A stretch of 64,000 bases of DNA, taken from Chrysolina oricalcia (Eukaryota; Arthropoda; Insecta; Coleoptera; Chrysomelidae). The notes under the pieces were generated by a model. That model worked only from the letters and a program-made list of their open reading frames with translations. It searched no databases and was not told the origin of the DNA. The position numbers and the translations under genes were made by a program. The DNA is taken from positions 67,006,360-67,070,359 of the forward strand of contig OX101817.2 in assembly GCA_944452925.2 (NCBI GenBank). The letters are read 5' to 3'. Shown in pieces: positions 34,841-44,900 of the stretch (position 1 is the first letter of the stretch; each line of letters opens with the position of its first letter).

Positions 34841-34842
<2 letters not shown>
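33555..34842 (+). mobile_element. Penelope-like element 2 with ~350-bp inverted ends
   Basis: 33555-33950 pairs with 34480-34835 in inverted orientation (for example TTGCACAGTATG..., AGTTTTTCGTTTTC, GCTCGGGTAGCAAAAAAGAG). The unpaired centre carries the GIY-YIG fragment. (TA)n flanks both ends. A degenerate hammerhead (stem II GCAAAT-AAAA-ATTTGC, GAAA; core broken to TCGATAA) lies at 34785-34830 on the plus strand and its inverted copy at 33570-33615. Confidence 0.75.
33974..34588 (+). pseudogene. Penelope-like element C-terminal fragment (GIY-YIG)
   Basis: A 204-codon frame containing YEISCLNCNKKYLGQT, SRIALHKSNC and a following ALTKHVLD segment, the C-terminal GIY-YIG domain of a second Penelope family. 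It is clearly diverged from element 1 (KYLGQTKNN versus NYIGQTSRC). The reverse transcriptase domain is absent. The last ~30 codons run into the terminal inverted repeat. Confidence 0.85.

Positions 34843-34892
<50 letters not shown>
34843..34892. repeat. (TA)n microsatellite
   Basis: About 25 TA units separating Penelope-like element 2 from the foldback unit at 34893-35368. Confidence 0.9.
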
Positions 34893-34899
<7 letters not shown>

Positions 34900-34955
34900 A
34901 CCAGTTAATATTGGGGATTGCAGCAAAGTCAAAAGTGTACTCTTTTATAGAGTTT

Positions 34956-34996
34956 ACTCCAAGCTTTCGTAAATTATATTTACATCTTCAGGGAAC
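34956..34996 (-). ncRNA. Hammerhead-like ribozyme motif
   Basis: Minus strand: stem I GTTCC/GGAGT, core CTGAAGA, extra T, stem II GTAAAT-ATA-ATTTAC, GAAA, GCTT. It differs from the 33295 copy by A-to-G in stem I (giving U-G) and one loop base, so pairing is retained. Confidence 0.65.
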
Positions 34997-35262
34997 TACA
35001 AAGAATTATTATGTCAATTATACATTTTGATGTTATTAAAATTTTACTTACAACTATAGTGAGGTTAGTTGACATGTTCTTAGTTCTTTGGATAGTGACA
35101 TTACAGCTTAAAATTGTAAATAATAAGGAAAAAAGACTTTACGAATATAAATAACAGAAAATTTTGAAATTTCAGTCGAAAAACAAAAGACTAACCTCAC
35201 TATAGTTGTAAGTAAAATTTTAATAACATCAAAATGTATAATTGACATAATAATTCTTTGTA

Positions 35263-35303
35263 GTTCCCTGAAGATGTAAATAAAATTTACGAAAGCTTGG
35301 AAT
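35263..35303 (+). ncRNA. Hammerhead-like ribozyme motif
   Basis: Identical in all paired and core positions to the motif at 33295-33335: GTTCC/GGAAT, CTGAAGA, GTAAAT-AAA-ATTTAC, GAAA. Confidence 0.7.
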
Positions 35304-35365
35304 AAACTCTATAAAAGAGTACACTTTTGACTTTGCTGCAATCCCCAATATTAACTGGTTTTATT

Positions 35366-35368
<3 letters not shown>

Positions 35369-35423
<55 letters not shown>
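35369..35423. repeat. (TA)n microsatellite
   Basis: About 26 TA units, followed by a distinct hammerhead-like remnant at 35491. Confidence 0.9.
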
Positions 35424-35425
<2 letters not shown>

Positions 35426-35490
35426 AGACAGAAACCAACTATCATGGTGGACAACCTTAGTATTTTTTAACACGGAAAACTCCTCTTATT

Positions 35491-35528
35491 GCCCTGAAGA
35501 TTTCAAAATAAATTAACGAAACGTCGGC
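35491..35528 (+). ncRNA. Hammerhead-like motif, weak stem II
   Basis: GCC (stem I), CTGAAGA, a 17-nt AT-rich stretch, GAAA, CGTC, GGC (stem I). The GAAACGTC arrangement with ACGT as stem III is the minimal type described for Penelope-like elements. Stem II has no convincing pairing, so the copy is probably decayed. Confidence 0.5.
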
Positions 35529-35559
35529 TTTTAAGAAATATGTGTTTCAATATTGTGAT

Positions 35560-36220
35560 ATCGCTCTGTATGTAGATGATTTTATTTAGGTTTTTCAAAA
35601 CAGTGCAATCTACCGATGATACTGAACGTGTTCAGAGTGACCTGGATAACTCTCGTACCTACTGTGACACTAATTTTTCAAAAGTTAACGAGACAAATGC
35701 AAAGCATTGAGATTTTATAGAATCAGCCTGTCATTTGTAATTTCTCAATGAAAGATGCTCCTCTTCAATCTGTCAATAGTTCAGGCGATTTAGAGATTAT
35801 CTTTGACAATGATCTCAACTTGAATGGTCATGTCAATAAAATTTGTAACGGAGCATTCAGAATACTCGGGTTCATCAAAGGCCGGTCTTTTCACCTATAG
35901 ATAAGTCCCAGATAACTCTATCTATCACATAAGGATATGTAAACCTGTGAAGTTTATCTGATAGATAGGCATCAGAGGCTTTATTGTGAGGTGAACAGAC
36001 CGGCCCTAAAAGAAATACTCGCCAAATGACAGACTGCGATGCGATGAAAACGTTATACTTTTCACTGGTTCGGAGTGTTTTGTAGTATAATAGTGTCATT
36101 TGCTGCCTTCTTTATGCTTGTCATAAAGAGAGACTTGAAAAAGTTTAGAATCTTTTCACCAAATTTGGCCACCATATTTTGGATTCAACCCAAAAATGAG
36201 GCTTTCTGTTTTTGATTTAA
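35560..36220 (+). pseudogene. LINE RT fragment, interrupted by a MITE
   Basis: Translation before 35879 recalls the RT thumb region (SGDLEIIFDNDLNLNGHV, GAFRILGFIKG). The sequence resumes after the insert at about 36005 with diverged C-terminal codons. Multiple stops. Confidence 0.55.
35879..36004. mobile_element. 126-bp MITE
   Basis: Terminal inverted repeats of 17 bp with one mismatch (GGCCGGTCTTTTCACCT and AGGTGAACAGACCGGCC) enclose an AT-rich centre with further dyads (CTATCTATCA/TGATAGATAG). It splits a LINE fragment, but no clear target duplication was found. Confidence 0.7.
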
Positions 36221-36439
36221 TGTCACTTGATGATAGACGTAAACTTCCGACTGTTCTTTTTTCACAAAATAATACTTTCTTATTTTAATTATTCTGCTCT
36301 TTTAGAAGATCTCTGCCTTTTTGTTAACTCTAGAAGCTTGCTTTTCATTTGGCATACGGTTCCATATAGACCTAACTATGGTTGGATGGCAATGATCCAG
36401 AGGCAAACTTCTTACATAATGATGTGATATGTTCATTGA

Positions 36440-36750
36440 ATTTCAACTGATTATCAATATGCAAGACAAAAAACCTAGTAGAGCTCATTTCTACAATATT
36501 AGTACCACATCTAGTAGCAAGTTATCATGGTTGAATTCGAAGTTTGATTTACACCATTGTTTAACCTTAGATAATTTTGAAGAGACCAGTCGTTTCAAAA
36601 TTTGTATATTCTTTTCATGCCATAATAATGTTGCCTCGTCTGCAGGAATTTTGAAGGATCCTTCATTATTTATTGTAGTGAGATCGTTAATGTATAGCAG
36701 GAACAAGATAGGCCCCAAAACAGATCAATGAGGCACCCCACAATATGATG
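36440..36750 (-). pseudogene. LINE RT fragment
   Basis: Minus-strand codons 36750-36491 include a GVPH-type residue block, GPILFLLYINDLTTI and PADEAT, matching GVPQGSxLGPxLFLLYIND ... YADDT with both catalytic Asp positions altered (AD-E). A decayed copy. Confidence 0.7.
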
Positions 36751-37079
36751 TCAAACGATAAGAAGATACTTAATTTATTTTTATAATGACAGTTTGTATT
36801 CGTGGAGGACATAGGTTTCTTGAAATAGTTGTTTGGGAATTTTATCTTTCCACACTCTGAAAATGAAAAAAGTCAATTCAAGGAAAGCTTACAAGTGTAG
36901 AAGGGCAATGATCAACTTGCCCTGATAAGTTACTGAGTTTGGAAGATTGTCTTGAAAACGGCTATTCAATTTTGTCAGTAACGTATCGTATTTTGAAAAT
37001 TTGTCTATCTGAAAAAATCAAATACATTTAAAATTAATGAAAAAATAACTATTTATAATACAAGTTCATAAAGTAGTAC

Positions 37080-37995
37080 ATTTTTGTATGAGCGTGAAGT
37101 TTGTTGAATGAGGCGCAGACGACTTCAACAAACACGCGAGTGCGAAAAATTATTACTTTATGCACTGTCAGCAGTGCGTAAAAGCTTAGTTTACGCACTG
37201 TCGTATAAAATAGTTATTTTTGTATCTAGTGCGCGAAATGCTACTTTGGTGATCGAGAACAGATTTTTTTAACGAGGCGCAGCCGAGTTAAAAAATATAG
37301 TCGAGATTACCAAAATATTTCGCGCATGAGATGCAAACAAAATTTTTTCTACAAACGTCAAAAATATTGTTCTAAAATAAGTAATAACTATGAAAAATAG
37401 TATTGAACTGGCTTAAACAATTTTTCCAAATCAAGTAATTACTGTAACTATGGAAATAAAATGGCATTTGTTGACAATTATTTCAAAGTGACAGTTCTTG
37501 ATAATTATTTTGGAGTGACTTTTTATTCGCGTCAATTTCTTGCGTGATATTTATTATTGTAAAAGAATGGAAATTTCGAGCGACGATGAACTAAGCAGTA
37601 CCCCACCTAACTTGATAGATGCGGCCAATTCCATAATTTCCAACCTTTTACCGGAGAAATCGAGGCGGCAGTATGAAAATGCATATCAGCAATTTAAAGA
37701 GTGGTGTGAAGCAAATAAAGCCAGAAAAATATCTCTCACAATTTGAAAGCCTTAATTATTGTTCTACATTAATAAATAAACGATTTCTTGTTTTTTGCTT
37801 GATTGAGGAGTTGAGGACCATATAGGTTAGAATATGAAAATCCCATATAGTTTACATGCAGTGTGCGAAATATATTTCGCACATTACTTCGCGCACGGTG
37901 TCATGGTAACGAATGAAAATGAAAAAAAGTGCCACTTCGCATACTGTTGTCAATGCGCGAACCTTGTCATTTTTTGACGTTTGTACAAAAACTCA
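37080..37995 (+). mobile_element. Deleted tyrosine-recombinase (Crypton-like) element
   Basis: A ~0.9-kb unit with an internal dyad (37215-37340, centre AACGAGGCGCAGCCGAGTT) on the left, a short coding remnant in the middle and CpG-bearing terminal sequence at right (GTGCGAAATATATTTCGCAC near 37860). Its edges are estimates. It looks like an internal deletion derivative that keeps the N-terminal codons of the recombinase. Confidence 0.5.
37567..37746 (+). pseudogene. Tyrosine recombinase N-terminal fragment
   Basis: 59 codons from an ATG at 37567: an acidic start (SSDDE) followed by LLPEKSRRQYENAYQQFKEW and CEANKARKIS. This is the SAM-like DNA-binding start of the same recombinase family as the fragment at 28739-29036. 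After ARKIS the frame ends in a stop at the deletion point, and the catalytic domain is missing. Confidence 0.65.
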
Positions 37996-38906
37996 TATTT
38001 TTCAAAAAACGTTGACGTTTCGGTGACTATGTCTGTTTCCGTTATCAAAACAAACTAGATTTGAAGCGAGTTTGATGCGATTAACTAGGTGATTCAGTCA
38101 GGTAATCGTGACACTGTTACTTTTTTTGAAGAAAAAAACAATAAGATACATTAATTTTTATCGAAAAATTTATGGCATTAGGGAACAGATGTGTTTTGCT
38201 GTTCTGAAATATTTTTATTTGCATATAAACATAACTGATGTCCGTTTATCGGAATCGCTTGCACAAACATGTTTTTCAAACACCCTGTAGGACATATTGT
38301 CGAATCAGTCAAAGTCACCAGAATATCTTTATATTTTCTGGATAATGGTGAAATTAGAGTTCTGCTTATATGATGGATAAGAAGGTATTTGAATTTGAGG
38401 TGGTCTCATTTTGCTGAAAAAAGTAACAAAATAATGAATATCCAAGAAAAGGTAAAAAAGTTCGAGGACAATTCAACCTTTGATCCGACAATAGACATTG
38501 AGCCGGTGGAATGTAGATATGGCAAGTAGTTCTTGAAGAAAACATTGCCAAAAACCTAACAGATATAATTCCATGGTCGAAGGGGTCAATAGTTATTTTC
38601 TGATGTAGACCTGCGAACGATAATACCCAGTTGTTTTAGTTTAGGCGGACATCCAGATTGTTTATGATACGTTATTCAATAATTACTCAATAAATTTGTT
38701 TACATGTTTTTTCTCATTTCCGGTTGCCATTGACTATTCATTTGAGCATGTAACGATTAAATTTCTGTAATAACTTCCATACCGATTATTTTAAATCGAA
38801 TAGTACGCATGAAAAACAAACGAAAATGTATTTGATTTGACAGAAAGATAATAATCCATGCCATTGTTGTTACTCTTCTGATTTGTATAATGCTGAATTG
38901 TCCATT
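37996..38906. promoter_or_regulatory. Upstream region of the esterase gene
   Basis: No coding sequence is supported over ~0.9 kb. Any promoter for the esterase should be here, but I see no convincing TATA/Inr combination. Frames at 38108-38290 and 38366-38551 have no recognisable products. Confidence 0.3.
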
Positions 38907-38993
38907 ATGACCATCATGATCGTTTCGTATATTTTGTTTTTAATTCTCTTCATCGATTGTGACTGTCTGAAGAAAGTTCCGAAATATCTACAG
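38907..38993 (+). CDS. Esterase exon 1, signal peptide
   Basis: 29 codons, ATG in TCCATTATGACC. MTIMIVSYILFLILFIDC is a short N-region plus a hydrophobic core with a plausible cleavage site near CDC, followed by LKKVPKYLQ and a CAG|GTAAGA donor. Phase 0 fits exon 2. It was assigned by signal-peptide character and donor because no other upstream ATG exon reads into exon 2. Confidence 0.75.
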
Positions 38994-41900
38994 GTAAGAC
39001 AATTGAAGTTGATGTTTGTTCATTATTCATTTATCCAGGATATATAAAATGATAATAATAATACATGTATGATAGGTCAGAAAGACGTAATGGCAAATAA
39101 GTCTGATTGAAAGGGGTCAGTCAACGTGTCTCTTGATAGCAGAAACGTAGTCTTCTCGCGATACTATCGGGGGTAATACCACGAGTGCTCGCAATATTAT
39201 CGATACTAATTCTGTCAGAAATCTACGAGATCAAATTGCTTGGTAACACCACGAGTCCTTTAGGACGAGTGGTGTTACCTCAAAGCAACTTGATCGAGTT
39301 TAATGTTATATACTCTATATAGGTTGAAAATATATGCTTTGTATGAGTCATTTACTCAAAAATGTTTTTGGTGTGGTGTCATCAGCAACATCCAATCAGT
39401 CTGACATTATTAAGATTTTGATAAGTTATTTTCAAATAAAGTTATTGCCAAAACCATCACTGTATATTATTCAATATACTACATTGGCGCAGTAGAAGAA
39501 ATCCATAGAATTAAGTCCAGGATGACTTCCGTAATAGGCTCTATTGAACCGTTCAACCCTAGCGAACCTAACAAATGGTTGAATTACGTAGAAAGGCTCA
39601 AGTTTTACATGCAAGCGAATGATGTAACAAATGCGGAGAAGAAGAGAGCAGTTTTTCTAACCGTGTGTGGACCTTATACATATGATATTCTACATTCAAT
39701 AGTTGCTCCAACTTTGATTAGCACTCTTTCATTTGATGGAATCATTGAAAAACTCACCACTCACTTCACGCCCAAAAAGCCAATAATGATAGGCAAATTT
39801 CATTTTCATCGTAGAAGTCAATTACCAAATGAAAACATTGCAAACTACGTTGCAATGGAAGGAATTGTCCATTTATAAAGGATGTGTCTTATGGAGAAGC
39901 CGGGTTATCATTCCACCCAATGGCGCCAAGCACTACACGTCTTACACGCTACCCACCCTGGTATTGTTCGAATGAAGGCATTAGCTAGGTGTCAACAAAT
40001 GCGTGCACTCGGATAGTAGGAAGTTAGGACGCATTGCCTCTTCCGGCTAGCTCAGTATCACCTATCCGAAGTACAGCACCGTCGCAAAATCTCAGCCACT
40101 CCGGAACTCTTCATTTATTTGGAAAACCAGCAGGAACGTGTCTGACATACGAATTCTTTCTGGATTTGTTGGTGTTGCCAACCAACGAGGTTCCATTAAT
40201 TCGCATGCCAGGCCGAAGATCACTAAAGCCAGAAATACTATTTACACTTGACTCTACTATACACTACTGAGCCATCCAGAAGTGAGGGCTTCTCTCCTGG
40301 GAATTGTCCGAGCCCTCGGGCGGCTCCTGGATGACTGCCTAAAACAGCCATTTGAGCCTTTATTTATACCATTGCCGAACATTTAAGTCGGCCAATGGTA
40401 TCGCAAAAGTGCTGGTAGGCGGAGCCTATCAGAGCTCTCGCCTCCAGATATACTCTCCGAGTATTTTTCCAAAACTTCAAAATAGTAGTATTTCTGGCAA
40501 AAGATAACACGGCCCCCCTTTAAGGGATCGCTTGGCATGCGGATGGAACGTCGTTGGATTTGCCCTAAAAAGGGCCAATTCTCTCGAACGTGTACCTAAA
40601 AATAAAACCTAAAAGGGAACTATGTTACAGCTACTGGCTATCCAAATCTTGCAGATGTTGTTGCAGGCTTATCGTAGGAATTCCAGGATACTCCTTTACG
40701 AAACTTTTATGGAATGTGCCATATATCCACATTCGCTCATTATCCAGCTTCCAAAGAGGGCCCATATTCACTTCGCCCTTGCCCACTGGCCAGGGCAACC
40801 AACTGTTGGTGAGGCAACTCTCGTTGTGTCAAATTACCCCAGGCTCCTGGCTTGGGAACAACCGGCTGGCTGTGGAATGGACACTTCCATCGAACCCACG
40901 AAGGATATGGGCATCCTCGATTCCACTGGCATAACTCGCTTCAGATTCATTCCGAAAGTGCATCCAAGAAAACTTTCCGATAAGTATCCTCAAGTCCGGC
41001 TTACTGGAAAAGTTGTTAAATTCTTCGAGGGCCCCGTCTCCCACTGGAAACGGTCGTAAACTCCTGTTTACTAGCCCCACGTTGGGCGCCATGTCAACAA
41101 ATGCGTGCACTCGGATAGTAGGAAGTTAGGACGCATTGCCTCTTCCGGCTAGCTCAGTATCACCTATCCGAAGTACAGCACTGTCGCAAAATCTCAGCAA
41201 CTCCGGAACTCTTCATTTATTTGGAAAACCAGCAGGAACGTGTCTGACATACGAATTCTTTTTGGATTTGTTGGTGTTGCCAACCAACGAGGTTCCATTA
41301 ATTCGCATGCCAGGACGAAGATCACTAAAGCCAGAAATACTATTTACACTTGACTCTACTATACACTACTGAGCCATCCAGAAGTGAGGGCTTCTCATCT
41401 GGGAATTGTCCGAGCCCTCGAGCGGCTCCTGGATGACTGCCTAAAACAGCCATTTGAGCCTTTATTTATACTATTGCCGAACATTTAAGTCGGCCAATGG
41501 TATCGCAAAAGTGCTGGTAGGCGGAGCCTATTAGAGCTCTCGCCTCCAGATATACTCTCCGAGTATTTTTCCAAAACTTCAAAATAGTAGTATTTCTGGC
41601 AAAAGATAACATAGGTCATACCTATGGTGGCCAGGATTAGACATGGAAATAGAACAAATGATTAGATCATGTTCAGTATGCCAGGAGAACAGGAACATGC
41701 CTATTCGAGCCCCGGTACATCCTTGGGAAGATACAGGTGAACCATGGACTCGTCTACATATAGATTTTGCAGGGCCAGTACAAGGAAATTATTTCCTAAT
41801 AGTAGTAGATTCCCATTCAAAATGGTTAGAAGTTCGGGTAGTACCATCCACATCGTCTCAATCTGCTATTCATGTTCTGAGAGAGATTTTTGCAACGCAT

Positions 41901-44900
41901 GGCATTCCACAAGTAATTGTGTCGGATAATGCAGCAGCGTTCACTTCTCAGGAATTTCAAAATTTTCTGAATAAAAATTCAATTCGTCACGTCAGAATCG
42001 CTCCATATCATCCAGCATCGAATGGGCAGGCAGAAAGAATGGTGCAAAGTACTAAACATACGTTGAAGATGATGAATGATGGGGATATTAAGGTAAAATT
42101 AGCCAGATTACTACTGAATCAACATATCACTCCCAGTACTACAACAGGACGCAGTCCAGCCGAATTACTGATGGGAAAGAAACTATTCACCAGACTAGAT
42201 ACCTTTCATCCAAAGTCCTGCTGGATGGGGAGGAAAGACAGTTATGAAATGAGTGGTTTGAGAAAATTCAAAACTGGAGATCATGTATTTGCACGGAATT
42301 ATGGAAGTGGTCCGAAATGGAATCCAGCGATTATACAAGCACCTCGGGGTTCCATGTCTTATAGATTGGAAACGGCCGAGAGACATGATATACATAGGCA
42401 CGTAGATCAGTTGAGAAATAGATGTTTAGAACAACCAGAAGATCCAGGACTTGATGGGAATCATTCAAGGAATATGGAATTAGAAACTCAGGTCAGAGAT
42501 ACAGAAAGGCCTTGTCGAAACAGAAAACGTCCAGCATATTTGGATGAATATGTTTGAAAAGTCAATAAAACTAGGGGGAGGGGTGTTATATACTCTATAT
42601 AGGTTGAAAATATATGCTTTGTATGAGTCATTCACTCAAAAATGTTTTTGGTGTGGTGTCATGCAACATCCAATCAGTCTGACATTATTAAGATTTTGAT
42701 AAGTTATTTTCAAATAAAGTTATTGCCAAAACCATCATTGTATATTATTCAATATACTACATTTAAGATATCTGACAGGATTATTGATAGTATTGTGAGC
42801 ACGAGTAGTATTTATTGAGATAATTACACGAACAAAGTAAAAAAAGTTCCATTGTCGAGAATTCTTCAATAGTTACAGATAATGCCTGATAAACATGATG
42901 TCTGTCAGGTTGACATTCATATCAGTAGCAAGATTATATTATATATTTCGTTGTTGTTTGGATACGTGGTTGCCATGACAAAGTGGTACCATCGGCTCAA
43001 AAGGAAGGAACTGCGTATTATCGAGACAAACGTCCCTTATTGGTCTTAATCTTGCAGAAAGTGAGGGTTTCATACGGCGAGTGAAATTATCGAGAGTAAT
43101 TCTATCAGAAATCAAAGTGTATTCGATAACAGTTTCTCTTTGCAGGATAGTTCAATACAAGTACATCTGCCGAATGGAATTGTTCAAGGCAAATTGAAGT
43201 TGACCAAGAATCAGAAATTACAATATATGTCTTTCCAAGGCATTCCGTATGCTTTGCCTCCAGTTGGTAATCTCCGATTCAAGGTGAGTTTGTAAGTTTA
43301 TGAATTTAAAGCACGCGCAATGATTTTAAGCGGAGTGCCCTAAACGTTGCAAGTGCTTTATAGGCACTTGTTCATAATCCGTCGGTACCCTGCCAAAACC
43401 CCGAATGTGCAATTTGTCGTTACCAATGAGGAGAGTTTTGACAATGTTCGTGCTTCATGCTTTTGAAATTCGTGAGTTTGGTATTGAAAATTTTGGTAGA
43501 AAATTAGTATTTCACATATTTAAGTCAAAGCCCTGAAATTTGCACGTTCGTGGTTTTGGCGTGGGACCGACGAATGTACCATACGCTATTATTCATTATG
43601 CCTGCATCGTGACTTCAAGAACAATGATAGAAATGAAGTTTACATCAGGATAATTTTTTACATCTAATCAAATAGATAATCACATTGATTCCTAGAAACA
43701 ACTTTTCTGTTCGATTGGTTGGTTTAAGGCGAGATAGCGGGTTTATACTTTGGCAGGAAATAATACGTGGAATGTGAAAGTTTTCAGTCCTCCTTAAACA
43801 CCCCTAGTTTGGGAGTACCACAAGGAAGAAACTTGGGGCCTTTCTAATTCCTGCTTTTTATAGATGACTTGGTTAAAAAGATCTAGACTTTTATACGCCG
43901 ATGACCTAAAGCTCTACACAGTTATTGACAATTATGAAGATTGCCTAAATTTACAAAATAAAGTCGATATTGTATTCGATTGGTGCTCCAGAAATCGTTC
44001 ACATTTGATTTCATCAAAATGTATAACTTTGCATAATAGAACTTTGATAGAATTTCCCTACGTTATTGACGAAAATTCAATTAATCCAGTGAACGAAATG
44101 ACAGATCTTGGAATTACTTCTGATTGTAAATTTACTTTTATTTCCCATACAGATCAGACAATTTTATCAGCGAATACAACAGTTAGGTTTTGTAATGAAG
44201 AGTAGTTTGAGAAAACGTAGAGAGATAGCGGATATAATATTCTCATATGAATTGATCAATAATCACATTGACTCAATGTCCCTACTATCCTTACTCAATT
44301 TCAATGTACCTTGTTTTTCGTCCAGATCAAATCCGTGTTTCGGAATAGATGTGCCAAATTCACAACAACACTTTCATAGTCCGATCACATCTATGTGTAG
44401 AAGCTTAAAAAATGAACCTTCTGTTCAGAAAGAAACTGTATACTCTCTCAAACTAGTTTAATTGTCATTGTTAATTGTTTTTTCTTTTGCTTTTATACTT
44501 CGATATTTTTTTTCACTTCTCTCACTATTCAACCTTTAATTTTAAATTTTTTGTGTTATACAGGATGGGTCACGGTCGATGGTACCTTAGACGTTTACGA
44601 AGAACGTGAAATAGGATCATTCTGAAAATTTGGTTTCTCAAGTAGTTGCTCTTGGTCTATCGATCTAAAATATTTTCAGCAATGCAGCGTTGCCGCTTAT
44701 ACCAGAAAGTAGAATCATCTTTGTTATTTCAAATGGGTCACCCTGTATATTACCGCATTTTTGAATTTGTCATTCTTTTCTGATTCATACTCCCCTATAC
44801 CTATCTCTAAAGATTTTTGAGATATTGGTTATTTTCCATATTTTTTATCCAAAACAGCTCGAATTGAATGTTGATTTCTGCGCTATTTGGATTCTTAGGA

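Larger units (their letters stand above)
34893..35368. mobile_element. Penelope-derived foldback unit
   Basis: A 476-bp palindrome-like unit. 34893-35085 and 35191-35368 are inverted copies of the element-1 terminal repeat, with a ~105-bp centre. Each arm carries a hammerhead-like motif, minus strand at left and plus strand at right. (TA)n tracts lie at both edges, and no coding sequence is left. Confidence 0.75.
39304..42761 (+). mobile_element. Ty3/gypsy-type LTR element, deleted, in intron 1
   Basis: LTRs of 180 bp (39304-39483) and 178 bp (42584-42761) begin TGTTATATACTC and end AATATACTACA. A 5-bp duplication TTTAA flanks them. A primer-binding-like site TGGCGCAGTAGAAG follows the 5' LTR (resembling the tRNA-Ser type used by some insect gypsy elements), and a purine tract CTAGGGGGAGGGG precedes the 3' LTR. 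Protease, reverse transcriptase and RNase H are deleted, so only part of gag and the integrase remain, and a second LTR element is nested in the integrase. Not autonomous. Confidence 0.9.

Noticed and set aside
40034..41372. Two similar 78-codon frames (MPLPASSVSPIRS...)
   Set aside because: They are the same frame in the two LTRs of the nested element, in antisense to its transcription.
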